From Urechis unicinctus (Eukaryota > Annelida > Polychaeta > Xenopneusta > Urechidae): a stretch of DNA of 64,000 nt. The stretch is from positions 32,042,299 to 32,106,298 of the forward strand of contig CM067343.1 of assembly GCA_034190875.2 (NCBI GenBank). Direction: 5' to 3'. Of the stretch, positions 39,371-51,784 are shown one piece after another. The position numbers and the translations under genes were made by a program. The notes under the pieces were generated by a model. That model searched no databases and had not been told where the DNA came from. It saw only the letters and a program-made list of their open reading frames with translations. How positions within the stretch are numbered: position 1 is the first letter of the stretch; every line of letters begins with the position of its first letter.

Positions 39371-40110
39371 GGGAACATGTGCTGACTCAATTAACGGATT
39401 GAATTGTGACGATGCTGCCAGTCTCTAGAGGTTATAGTAAAACTTTGGTTAAATGTATCGAGCGCCGCATTGATCACTTTTTATCGCATTTTCCTGTTAT
39501 ATAAACTTCGTCGAACCTAATAAGATAAATCGAGGACATATTGAAAGGGGAAGTACCCGTCGGATGCATTATCGACTGGCTGCTACCTATATAAATTAGA
39601 AGTTGTACATATGCATATGATTTCAAGGATACGGAATATATATTCTGTGGTACCCGGAACCAAATTGCCAAGAGATCGATCAATTTTTTTAGGTTCGCAA
39701 ACGCAATAGAATTCGCCTGTGTTTACAAGCTGTATCTTCCCAACGGGGCGCGTCAGTGTGTTGCGAATCATTTTTCTGTACTTTGCTCTTGTGTATAGCA
39801 TGTAAAATTATATCCATTAATTTGCAAAATAAGATTTATTAGGACCACAGTGCCCACTACCATAGCCATGATCAGATGATGCACTCTTATGTAGGGATTC
39901 TTAGCAATCATTCACCATTGGAATAGAGCCTGGACAAATGGTTACATTCATAAGATGCTTAACCTGATTTAATCCTTTCCTTCGTTAGTTGTAACCATTA
40001 TCCTACGAGTTCTAATATTTTTCTATCAACGTTAGTCCGCCTTGTCTGGCATGATATTTATCGTAGTGGCAAGCCATTTATAAATACCCGTCTCTTGCAA
40101 AACCTTGGCT
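39371..40110. other. Spacer between B2 and the plus-strand LINE
   Basis: A 72-codon minus-strand frame at 39801-39583 ends with GNLVPGTTEYIFRILEI, which resembles the F-G strand of a fibronectin type III domain (L-x-P-G-T-x-Y-x-F-R-V). The rest of the domain is not visible, no splice context is convincing, and there is no paralogue to test. I do not call a gene. Confidence 0.3.
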
Positions 40111-40990
40111 CGTAGCTAGTGCTATATCCGTGAACAGAACGAAAACATTGAACAACAGTGATAATTATCGATCACTCACTCTTAGGAGTATTCAAGGGAA
40201 AATGATCGGATATTCTGCAATCACATTATCTAAGTGATGTACTGAAATCGGTTAGCTTGCAATTAGGGTTTAAAATGCCACACTCTACAACAAAGTGTAC
40301 GATTGTATTAAATACATCATAGAGAATTACATTAGCCAAGATTCATCAAATTATGTTATGCTTCAAAGCGTTTTGCTCGAGTTTATTTTATGCCATTGTT
40401 TGGTTTGTTACAAACGAGTTGTATATGTGTTATGACTGCTAAACTACAACTAAACATGCATCCATATCAATCATTAAGAGTACAGGGGAACAACAGTTTC
40501 GCTGACAAATTGAACTGTACTAATGGATTCATGCAAAGGGCTGCGGTTATCATCCATTTTTACTCTGTATCGATGTCGACGAGCTATTGTCACGCCACCC
40601 TAAAGAGGCATTGTCTTCCTCGTTCCTCATTCTTTGTCTATGCTTGAAACATGTGAAGAGTTTGCAGACAAATACAGTCTTTCATTCAACGCATCCAAAA
40701 GCAACTTGGTGCTTTTAAAATGTCAAATGAGCTGATGTCGATTTACGATGGAACGGTGTAAAACTAAATGTTAGTGAATCTTGGATCCTACATAAAAGAG
40801 ATATTCGGAACAAATCAATATGGATGGTGCGTATGGTGATCATATGTCGAAAACGAATATGCTGGTGTCACGATTCGGTCACTGTTGTGTTAATGTTTTC
40901 AATACACTATACACCTGGCGCAAAGGTATCCGCAATGTCTGAAACATCAACCCTAGAACAAGGTCTTTGTATATTTATGCTTTTAGTAAT
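40110..40990 (+). mobile_element. Decayed non-LTR retrotransposon (LINE), reverse-transcriptase remnant
   Basis: The plus strand reads as a reverse transcriptase broken by several frame changes. In order: DNYRSLTLRSIQGK (about 40160-40200) matches the NYR-x-I-x-L motif; LQLGFKMPHSTTKCTIV (about 40256-40306) matches the GF-x-STT motif; KAFCSSLFYAIVWF (about 40365-40405) matches KAFDR with the catalytic Asp lost; LNMHPYQSLRVQGNN precedes FADKLNCTNGFMQ and, one frame away, GYHPFLLCIDVDELL (about 40544-40588), equivalent to NGV-x-QGG-x-L-S-P-x-L-F; CEEFADKYSLSFNASKSNL (40652-40708) matches the post-active-site motif; SRFGHCCVNVFNTLYTW (about 40868-40918) follows. YADD is not recognisable. This element differs from the minus-strand LINE at 10.3-11.8 kb. 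It sits against the left edge of C1 and is not seen at the left edge of C2. Clade not assigned. Confidence 0.93.
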
Positions 40991-42235
40991 TCTAATGTCG
41001 CTGTAATATAAGATGTGTTATGAGTATTGTCAAACTTAATACTGCCATGATTTATGACCAAACCAATAAATTTTGATCAATTCGCTAGCCACGGAACGTC
41101 CCCAATATCTATCAAGAAGACATCACTGTTTAAGTTAACTTTCTTTGAACATAACGATTCCACCTTACTTTTTGTTAAATTTCAATTGCATTGTACCTTG
41201 ATTGACATCAAATGTCTGTACCATGCGCACAAAATAAATGTTTTAATATAATTATATAGTTGATGAGAATGGGTGGCGTGGGTATTTAATGCAATGCTTC
41301 AATTCTTTAACTAGACATTCCTATATACCTCTATTTTACCAGCGTTAGGTCATTAGTTATTATAACTTGTTAAATTACTCTTGAAACAATTGATTTGTAG
41401 TTTATTGATCGTACATCAGTCCGGTGACCATGTGATCTACGGGCAAGAAGTTTTGTAAGGTTCTAAGCTTACTAAAGGGGCAAAATAATTGATATTGCAG
41501 GATTTAAAGATACCCACATGACTCGTACCTGGACAGAATGCCCCAAGCAAGCACCAATTTGATATCGTCAAGCGCCTTATAACTCAGTGTAAAGGCCCAT
41601 TCATATAGGGGTGATTATACCAACACCTTATATTGACACGATTTCTTCTCGATTACGGAGCTGTTGATCACAGACTGGATTGACTAAGAGAATTAGAGCT
41701 GTCTCTGATGTTTATTTGGAATCTGTAAAATCCTATATAATTCGATATTAGCAAATCAACAATATTTGTATTGGCAAAAACCAATGCCATAGGTTAAGGA
41801 TGATTTGTAAATGAATAATACGCGATGGTGTGAACGACTAATAGCTTTGAGGGGCTTTTGAAGATATGCAACACGACGAAGCGAGTTGGACATTTTGATT
41901 GTACCCTGCTCTGCAATTATTGTCACCTATCTAAGGAGATTAATGTATGCGGTATATTGATCAATTATTCAATGCTGAACTGTCTATATATCTAAGATAC
42001 ATGGTGAGCACAGCATTACAACATTCGACACGCGCTGTTCAGTTGCTTCCATCCGAAGTCTCATTTGTAACGATGGGAGCTCGCCATATAGTGAGGGATA
42101 AGGGATTGCGTCAAGCTAACGATGGCACTTAAAGGGCACGTTTGAAGCATAACATTTATCTTAATTTTGCAATAGTAGATCAGGAGAACGGTTACATAGT
42201 AAAGTTGTTCACCTGGTCTCAACTCATCTCGCCAT

Positions 42236-42440
42236 CACAATTAATGGTAACAAATGATCACCACTACCATCGCCTCCGGAACACCATCTCCAATTTTTAT
42301 TATCATTATCATGATCACCATCACTGTCGTCCACTAAATCCGTATTGCCATTATGATGATCATTATCACAATCTATATCGCCACTTCTATCGCCATCACC
42401 ATTATAATGATCACATTCGCTATCGCCTCCGCATCCCCAA
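42236..42440. repeat. Degenerate ATC/CAT/CAC trinucleotide tract
   Basis: Imperfect triplet repeats (CATCAC, TTATCA, CGCCATC and related) fill this interval. They account for most of the 134-codon plus frame at 42142-42546, whose product is rich in His and Tyr. C2 has no equivalent tract, so the frame is not ancestral and not a supported gene. Confidence 0.85.
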
Positions 42441-43399
42441 AGCCATCGTCTTATCCCCCAACCCCAATGCTTGTAATGTTCATGGGGATATGGTGTGGAA
42501 GCTATTCATCATTTCTTCAATGATTACCATGCTGCCACGGATGTAATTCTGTCCTCCCATTCGTAATAACATGCTGGATGGATCCCCTTGTAGTGTATTG
42601 GCAGACTGCCCATCTACTGTCCAGATGAACAATATGTAACCCACAGGCAGTATTCGACGCACGTTTAAATCTATCATGTTTGCTTGATTTATTCAGTACG
42701 TGTATCCTTTAATATATCAATCGTCAAGTAAGGTTATATTGCATTTAATAAACTAGTCTCCAAACATTGTGGTACTGTCGTAATTGTGGGAAGGTACACG
42801 CAATTATGCTTTCTGACATTGTAAAAATTGATTGGCGACAAGTATGCCAAATTTGCAATTACCATTTTAACCACACTATCTATATACATTCAATCCTGGT
42901 TCATTTCGTCTCCCGGGTCACCTTATCTTAGTTTGGCATTATACTGACGGTCATTAGCTGCAGACGAAGATACGTGGTCCACAGACAATGCGATTATAAT
43001 GGATAAAGTTGCCTGCAACGCATTTCAGCCCCGAATGTGGAATTGGCCAGGTCCATGTGGTGCCATATACAAACATTAACAATCATCTGTCGGCGGAGTT
43101 GTTGGAACCCAAGTAGAGCAACAATTGACAATGTTTCATTGTGCAGTGCTGATACCGCTAGTGTGATGTCTACCGTTATTCATATCCTTTTTAAAGTGTT
43201 GACGTTGTTAATGTTAGGGCATGGGAATGCTTTAATTAATGCTTGGTAGATGTACGAATTTGTGACCAAAAAAGAAACAATGCGGACGCTCATGCTGGTA
43301 AGCAAATCGGAGAAGTATTACAGTTTCAACTCGGTCGAGGTTTCCACTTGACTGTCTTTGGTTTAGATGACCAATCATGAGCGAAGTTGATGTATGGAC

Positions 43400-43522
43400 C
43401 CCTGTGCCTGTGTTCATGTCCATGCTTCCATGCTTCTCTCCCATGCTTCTGTCCCGCTCTGCTTTTCTGTGGCACTCCTTCACGCTGCTCTCATGCGCTG
43501 CTCTCCCATGTATTTGTCAGCT
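43400..43522 (+). repeat. 13-bp CT-rich minisatellite, about 8 units (C1)
   Basis: Units such as CTCCCATGCTTCT, TTTCTGTGGCACT and CTCATGCGCTGCT repeat at 13-base spacing. The paralogous site in C2 has about 39 units. Confidence 0.9.
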
Positions 43523-44329
43523 TAATGGAGCTCATTGTTTTCTTACGATACTTTCGCATTCAGATCCACTGATCATATGACGAGGCGTATCGCACCGTTT
43601 CACAAGAAAGGAGTGGTCACTAGCTCCGCAATCCATTAAAATTATCGTGAAATAAATACCTCATCGAAGGGTGTGCGTTGTGGTCTCGTATTGCTCATGT
43701 GAGATCTGCTGAGATATATTTAGTGTTATGTACAAATCAGTATAGTGTTGCTGCCACCATAGGCAATTTGATTCTCAAAAAGACGATGTATGCATGAAGC
43801 AAAGGTGCGATAAAGCAAAGTTTATCATCTGGTTCCAAACGCGTTACGACAATTACGATCAGTATCATGCCTGCATAGCTTTCGTTCAACTTTTTAATGT
43901 GTTTTATGCTGCTGAAAGATGACTGCAGAATAAAGTAGAGATTACATGTTATCTATTCCGCACGTGTGCTGTAAATGGGCAATGAGCGTTTCAACAGTTC
44001 AGCTTGCTGATTTACACTGTCGTTTCTAGCCAACTTTTTCTATTCCGACCTTGGTTTTACGGATGTGCATGAGTCAGGTCTGCGGTGATGCCGTGTTGCC
44101 AAAGATATCAATCAGGTGTTATCGCAGCTTTTTACCTATATCAGACATACTGCGTACGAGCTTTGTTGCTCGCCTTTAAACCCCTTCTGATACGTCTTGG
44201 TCACATGGAATGCATGGTGACTACGCCTGATTTGCATATTCGTGACGGGGTTTACAAGTGCCCACCATAGTTTGAAGTAATGACCATTATACATTCGTCT
44301 TCATACGAAAGCTCATCGGTACAGAGAAG

Positions 44330-44387
44330 GTTATCTGTGGCCGTAGATAAGTGGTCATGTTATCTGTGGCCGTAGATAAGTGGTCAT
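44330..44387 (+). repeat. Perfect 29-bp tandem duplication
   Basis: Two identical 29-base units, each starting GTTATCTGTGG and ending GTGGTCAT. C2 lacks the whole stretch. Perfect identity in an otherwise diverged block points to a recent event. Each unit carries a TTATCT/AGATAA inverted pair. Confidence 0.97.
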
Positions 44388-45290
44388 TTGATTTCATGTC
44401 ATTTATAATTTAAGCCTTAGAGCCAATATTACGTCGCTTCATGACGATCACAACGCCGGCTCGTAGGTAGCTGTTGAAAATAACTAGTGCTCGAATTCGT
44501 TGTTCGAGCAGCCACAATTAGGTGTATTGCTCCCAATGGCATGCATGGTCCGGGTCAGTTAACACCCGACTGGCTCTCAGCGCATGTAAATAATCAATCT
44601 CCACGTGGCTTGATAAACAGGTGAAAACCCAACCCAGGCACCGACAAGCTCAGCTGGCAGCATTTGTCATTTCACATGCAGAACAATATTGATGCAACAA
44701 AACCACTTTCGCCCCGGTGTTTATCCACCCTGTAGTAAAGCATGATGTTAGATACACAGGTGGATTACTTGTCGAAAGGCAAGTACCACACAGATACGTG
44801 AAGACCAAGAACGTCCGAGAAGGAGACCGATCACTTAATCGGAGATATGTTCGAGCTCGTTGCGGGAGCAGGGTGAGCTTCATACGAGTACAAGCTTCTG
44901 ATGACTGGCTCGTTAATATAGATGCTTATTTCTTCTCGGTGACATGACACACAAGATAATAAGTAACATGACCAGTTACAACCATTTGCGGTGGTTGAAC
45001 ACAGGTACATGCGACTCTTGATTTGCAACCGAATGTAGGAATAATAAAATCACTTGCAAATTAGTAAAACCACCAGTAGCCTATATATACATAAATCAAT
45101 GTATAAGATACACCTCAGTTGCAGTCCATTACAAATTGTTATACTAAATACATAAAGGATACGTGAATATTCCCCAGTAATTGCTGTCGTAACTTGCAGA
45201 TTGTGAACAGCTGCGTTGCAAGGCCACATGATAGCTTGTGTGTGTATGATCATGATGGTATTTCGGAACATCACTTACAGCAGACTCAGG

Positions 45291-47329
45291 CTGCTATTGG
45301 TAGCTAAGCGAACTCCAATTGTAAGCTTAGTCAAGAGAAGTACATAAGGAGTTATCTAATACTTTTTTATTCAAGCGGCAGCATAGAGAAGAAGGAGCAC
45401 TTTGCTTGATAATCAGAAGGAGAGTGACACACAGTGAACATGTAATCTTGCCATGCACCCGGTACGCTAATCAGTGTTCCATAGCATGAACATTCGAGTG
45501 GTAGCTACTTTTTCATTTTGTTGTTTACTGATGGCTGAATCTTCCAGTGGTGTTTTGAAAAAGTTAACCTAAGACCATGGATTGTCCATGTACTCACCGA
45601 GTTCATCGGGCGATGCAGGCAGACAAATTTTTCTCTCTTGCTGTTACCCTGTTAGCGAATTATTGCCCACATTGCCTGTCTCATATAAGTATTCAAGCGT
45701 AGATGCCAAACGCCCAACTGCACCCCACCAACTGTATTTGCAGTCCAGCTATTTTTGGCAAGTTTTGGCATTATATACTTTTGATCCTCGAAAGTTCGTC
45801 TACAGGTTGACAAGATGCTAATTTATTCGTTCAAATCAATCCTTCGGTGCATATATATATATTTATAATTGCATATATTTGCGCAATACTGATATTTTGA
45901 AATCATTCTCATACCACATGGATTACAAAAATAATACGTGCTATAGATGTGATCAATAGTAGTGTTTGGCGATATAAACAAACGAGGAACCTTTCCTTGC
46001 AAAAACGACCGATAAAACATTTATCCTTTGAATTGTACCACATGGCATGTTCCTGTATGGATCAGTCGTTCATTTAAACATTGATATTTTATTTATGAAA
46101 CGCGTTGCTGTTAATCTATTCAGTTTGGTGCGGACGTAAGATGTTATTATTCACACTGAGATGATTAATTAAATAGCACAGTCTACAAGTTAAGTTTGAT
46201 GATGTCATTTGCTAGGCTGATGTCCGGGTAATCTAGCTGCATATTCCCTTAGTGAAATGAGAGACAAAGATGATAAGTACACATGGAATACGCAAGGTGT
46301 AAATATGAATGCCGTTATGTCCTCCGACTTCAGCGGAGATGAATGGCCAATAAATTTTCGGCTAAAATACGAGCAATTAACGTGCAATTAACGTGCTTTC
46401 TCTTTCTAGAGGCCGCCGTTTTTTGCTGACAACATTATGATAACACGATTTGGGTAATGGCTATGCGGGGCACGGGTCACTCGGCAAATCTCAGGGTGTC
46501 CACACAGGAAAGACTCCGATTACATGTTGCACTAATTAGAACGCAGGGAACAATGTTTAATAAAATAAATTACATGATTACCCCCGGTAATCTCGATTAT
46601 TGCTTGTGAAACATACTGACATGTGTCGTGCCATAAAGTTGAATCCAGCTATCATTCAACTAAGCATGTATGTATACATGTCGACTTATTACTCACATTG
46701 TCTCATTTTACAATAATGTTTGTTATTATTAACATAAAATATCATCTTAGATTAAAGCAAATTGCAATTTGACACGTTTTTATACTTACAAATGTTTTAA
46801 TAAGCTCAAAAGGTGCTTTCAAAACAAAATATCACTGCTTAGTGAATACTTAATAAAAACTACGAATAAAGCCCGCCGGGCACTTGCGGGATGGTAGAAA
46901 ATGCACACGTGCACAAACTGGTCCCTAGAATGAAGTTTGAGAGCGTTATCACTGATTGTGTACGTTACATTTAACACCAGATCCAATGTCACTGACGTTT
47001 GATCGTGACCGTATTAGCAAAGAGGGCTTTTGCTCTGCTTTTTGTGGGCAGCCGAAGCAGTTTCTGCACCGGGTGACGTATGATACATTGGCTGCCTATA
47101 TTACGTTACGTCTCTGTAATTATTCTGATCAGTGGGGGGAAGCATGATGGCTTGATGGACGCATAACATTATTGTTGTTCCCTGTGAATTTCCAATGGCT
47201 ATTCTAAAGATTGAGTTGAAAAAATATCGCACATGTGGTTCAACAGATGAATTCCCGTTCACCATTATTTTACTGCATAAATGTTGAGCTTTATATTGCG
47301 TTCGTCCTCTTCAATCCAACAAGTTTAAG
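45291..47329. other. Spacer between C1 and A3
   Basis: No gene or repeat family is recognised. A TTGTTCCCTGTGAATTTCC tract at about 47174 has a close match at about 58712, just left of C2, so a little shared sequence precedes both blocks. The 63-codon plus frame at 46956-47147 has no motif. Confidence 0.5.
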
Positions 47330-47940
47330 AATAGTATCACAGTAGTCTGCATGAACACATTTGCCAATTTTAATTCGAACGTCTTATGTAGCATTTCTCA
47401 CCACCAAAATAAAAACCCAGCTTGTTAACTATTCACTATGTCGTTACACTTTACTCGTTGCTGATATTCATTCTTAATTATGCGGTTGACTGTTCAATAA
47501 CTGAAACGTTACTTTTACCATTCCAACGAATTGTGTTTTGCACGCCATGCATTTTCGTACAGCTAGAGTCAGTTTCCATTTAACATTGAAGTGAAAAGTT
47601 GAGTATCATGCCATCAATACATCACCATATAAAACAAAGTGAGTTCAACGGTGGCATTACCATCAAATATTGATCCAATGCCGAAAAATCATGCAACATA
47701 GTTGAATGCAGTTTTTGACTGGTTTATTGTGCTAATGTGAATAATAGAATAGCCACTGTTCGCTACATCGGAAAATCTTTATTGAAAACATAAATACAAT
47801 TGCGGGTTAAAGCTTGTGAATATTTATAGTACGGTCCTTTCTCAACATTCATGCATGAAATTTTCGGATGCTACATGTCACTGGTACCGGGATTATGGCC
47901 TAGCTAATGACTGATGTAGACATCACACGCAGAGGATTCA

Positions 47941-48150
47941 TTATTTACGTTTCTCCTTCTTAATGGATATCTTAAGAAATGCTGGTTCCGGCACCACGCC
48001 ATGTTTTCTGATATAACATGATGAGTGGCTGCAAATGGGTATTTCGACGCTAATCAGCGTACCTCTATCGGCACATGATGAATACAGCACATGATGCATA
48101 CCATGCATTTGGTCGCTGTTGCACATCGGAAAAATTGAAAAAAAACTCAC
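47941..48150 (-). pseudogene. Truncated GPCR-like remnant (A3 copy)
   Basis: This frame is paralogous to 18163-18354 and carries CADRGTLISVEIPICS followed by HGVVPEPAFLKISIKKEKRK, the candidate first helix and basic loop. The downstream helix-2-like sequence is removed by the 24-base deletion, and the helix 4-7 region is absent. The copy can only be interpreted as a receptor remnant by comparison with A1 and A2. Confidence 0.4.
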
Positions 48151-50179
48151 AGACTGAGCTTGTGAATATAGTCAATTGTCCTGGAACGGAGGAACGTTTT
48201 GTCTAAATCAAATACCATCGCATCATGCATCAGTATACAGCCTGCTGCACACATCACAGACGCCCCATGGTATTTTGACAAATATAATTCTGATGAGAAG
48301 CAAACTATGGAGGTATTAAACTAACCTGACTGAAGCTGCTTGTCAATGGAGGAGAAAATCAAATACCAGCTTTATGCATCATGCATCAGAAATGCACACA
48401 TGCACCACTGGTGTAAATATTATCCGACAGGCATTATTACCTGGAGAAGCTTTGTTAAAATGCAGCTTTTTTTCTGGAGTACTCAAAACAATAAAATGCA
48501 TTTCAGCCCGTCATCACCGACTATGTGTGACACAGTAACGTATGGAACATTTGCAATGCTCGTCTTCGTTCACCTTTTGCTTGATTATTACCACTGATAG
48601 CAAAGCTAAGTAATAAAGCAGTCATAATCAGATAAAACATGGCAAATGAGAAAAGATTTTAATGAAGAAACTGGGATCTTTTTGAATATACCTACTTATT
48701 TCAAATGTCGATGATTTTTCATTGTGATCGCAGTGTATTACTATCAACCCTATTGTCATTGAGCAAAGAGAACAAATTGCGCATTCTACAGTCATCTTCA
48801 ACAGTGGTTGATGCAATAGCGAAGTCCACCATAGACATATCAGGATGTTGTTTTACAAAACGCCCAACACAGCTGTGTCCGTATTGGATGGTCCATTATA
48901 GCATTGTTATCAACAAAGTTCTCCTCAGGTACTTTTGGTCGTATTACCGTTTAAAAACAGCTGATCACTTCTCCTGTAGATTGTCGCTATTACTTGCTAC
49001 ATTGAATCTGATTTACCTGAATAAGTAAAGGGTTAATGGCATACACGTGCTGAACACGATGCAATTTGTCTGATACATACATCACCATCGCCCGGCTTAG
49101 TTACTTATTTAGGAAACAATCGCATGTCCGTGGCACATAAATTGTCTTATTCCAAACTGGTTGAGTAAGACATTCAAAGCAATATCCAATAAATTGAGAA
49201 GTGCATAAATTCTTACCATGCGGTATAAACGTATTTAAAAAAGTGTACATCAATAAAGCATTTGTCACGTTTTATTTCAGGACCCGAATCTGGTTTATTT
49301 CACAGTCTAAGAATGGTGCCTATATGATGGATTATGTATCCCTTTTGACTCATTAATATAGCCATCACTCATTGTAAAAAAAGTATAATCGCATGTTAGT
49401 GGTGTGGTGGTAGATCCCAGAACGTAGGCAGTGCAATTGTTGTGTTGAGTTATTTTTTCAGACATCCACGCAGAGTTTTGTTACATTACCACAACCAGCA
49501 ACAGACATCCTTTATGATCAACAGCTTTATATGATAAGAGAGCTTCCTAGTCATAATAAAGAAATAAAATGTTGCTTTGGTTTAATTTACAATCACGCGG
49601 TCTATAAAAGAACACTATGTGCACGACGCATCATTGATTTGTCTGACTGTTCCATCTTGACGACCGTTTAACATTCCTAAAAAGCAGTTGTCTGTAAGCT
49701 ACATTTCATTCACTCTGGCACATCATGGTGAGCTTCTGTTCACATATGTTCTACAAGCGTTCTCTGTACTCCAGCGGGTACATACTTTGGGCACTTGATA
49801 CATGAGAGATCTTGCATTAAGTCTATGACGTAGTATTTTGCTGAAACCTCACCTGACGACATGTCATCACAGTCTGTAATACAGGGTTAACATATATATT
49901 CAGCTTAGCTGATAAGCTGGGTTACGTTGCATGATATGCTTTGTGTCTATTTTAAATGCTCTTTTGTTGCGGAGAAAATAGACTAGTCGTGCACTTCATG
50001 ACAGCAATAAAGGAAATGCATCAGTTAACCGGTCAGCTTCACTCTATGTATATGTTCGTGATGTCTCAATACACAGCTTGAATTGAAAGGCACGACTGCG
50101 ACAGAGCTTTACAAAATACCCTGGTCGTGCGTGGAACGCAGCATAAATGTGTCATTCCAGAGGCTCGGGCTGTTTTAGA

Positions 50180-50945
50180 TATTAATACGAGGTAATGCTT
50201 GCGGCCAATCGGCTGCTTCCTTTAAACGTTTCTACATTTGCTTGTCTGACCGGATGGCATTACCAAAATGCAACGCAATTACGAAACAAATGCATCGTCG
50301 CAACTGTATAATTCGATAATTAACATAGCTGGGGACTAGAGTAAGCTGGAATTGTAACCATGAACAGAATTCCCTGAGCACTTGGCTTTAATGTAATATC
50401 ACCTAAATGTTTGATACTGACTACTGCAATAACCAAACTGTCATATTACGGCTGGCTATTTGGTGCATTAAACCCATGTAATGAATGGCCAATATACATT
50501 ATTTTAGTAACATTAACGGGTTGGTCATTTTGAGTAGCATTTATGTTTTGTGTCATTGCTTTGTCGCCATTCCTTCGGGTTGGAGCTTGGTGACCACAAG
50601 CAAGCGATTATTATAGCACGCAATGAATGAATTCCTGCGATTATTAATGATATGTTTTACTCGATATCTTTGAATCGAGATGAGCCCTGCAAATATAATG
50701 TGGCTAACTTAATTATGTCACGCCCGCCTGAACAGCACAATTGTGACGGCTTGAAAAGTTGATCATGCGATGTGAATGCCTTGAGGATACGGAACAACAA
50801 TGTGTAATTACATAATGCATCTACCGCTGAATGATTACTTCGGGGATTTCTATCATGAGGCATGGCGCTAGTATGATAGATGACTTATCCCTTTTAGTTC
50901 GGTGACTTAGCCATCACTTATTATAATAAGAATAAATCGCATTTA
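50180..50945 (+). repeat. A3-specific segment containing a second copy of local sequence
   Basis: About 765 bases with no counterpart in A2. Its right end (about 50860-50945) resembles 49315-49405 in the same copy: TATGAT, TATCCCTTTT, GCCATCACT and AATCGCAT occur in the same order. The rest contains no recognised motif. Confidence 0.65.
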
Positions 50946-51209
50946 GAAGAAGTGAAGTTGATTGTTTGGTCAATCTCAGAGCAGTGATGCCTTATACAGC
51001 CAATAGGCATCGGAGAATCAGCAACTTCAGATTGACCACAGGTGCGTTGAACGTCATCGATGGGTGTTTGCTGTCTATCTCAATGGTCATTCAATATGTA
51101 GACGAAAAACGTTATACCTGTTTTAAACTGCGTACGTGTATGGGTGGCTTATGGGCCAACATAATTTTGTGGTTATCAAATATTTTGAAAAGCACTCACA
51201 ATAGATTTT

Positions 51210-51555
51210 GAGATCGAATATGTTGGTTGTCCAAGCATCGGTGCCGTTAATACAGCACGTAGATACTGTGACGTCCATCCCATCTTTTAATGATTTCACG
51301 GGTCTACTACCCATGTGGTCTCGTTAGGTCAAGAGCAGTGAGGATTAGTCGGCCCTGCCTGACCAATGGTGTCGGCTGGTTGAGTGCCCTGGATGGGAAC
51401 TCACACGGCTGGGACCACGATATAAGCTGCCCACCCGCCTTGGTTCAAGGGGACCATCTAGTCAAAAGTCTAATCCGGTTGGAGACTCTCTAGTCCCGAT
51501 ATTCGGTCAAGATACTGACCGAGATCCCATTGAAGCTACATGGTTAATCTTGTAT
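51210..51555 (-). repeat. GC-richer tract, possible tRNA-derived SINE (A3)
   Basis: Counterpart of 20700-21070. The minus strand keeps GTGAGTTCCCATCC, a B-box-like sequence, but the A-box-like sequence is weaker (GGCGGGTGGGCAGC). Because it sits at the same place in both copies, it predates the duplication of block A. Confidence 0.3.
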
Positions 51556-51784
51556 TATCTATAAGAACTCTACTTCTGGATTTCTCTGACTGGTCCTCAC
51601 TTCAAGCAAAAGCAAGCAGCAGCAAAACTAATAACGACGGAGCACAGTACAAAACAAGAAAATAAAGTATAACGAGTGGTGAGGAATCCAGGTGGAATCC
51701 ATAAGGCTCACGACGACGTCATTCTAATGACACAATGAGATAATTGATGATTTTATAGACAGGAGTAGCGCCAGCAATATCATA

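Larger units (their letters stand above)
40975..45290 (+). repeat. Block C, copy C1
   Basis: Same-orientation paralogue of C2 (58745-64000). Collinear pairs are 41040-41250 with 58820-59030, 41550-42160 with 60035-60610, 42770-43190 with 61515-61940, and 43500-45290 with 62470-64000. Relative to C2 it has a short 13-bp minisatellite (43400-43522), an extra HHx-type trinucleotide tract (42236-42440) and a private 29-bp duplication (44330-44387). It lacks the 59390-60035 segment of C2. Confidence 0.92.

Noticed and set aside
42142-42546. 134-codon His/Tyr-rich frame
   Set aside because: It arises from a degenerate triplet repeat present in C1 but absent in C2.
44650-44883. Minus-strand frame with SNPPVYLTS, tempting as a receptor helix-7 NPxxY
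   Set aside because: The frame and motif are not kept in the C2 paralogue and no other helix motif is near.
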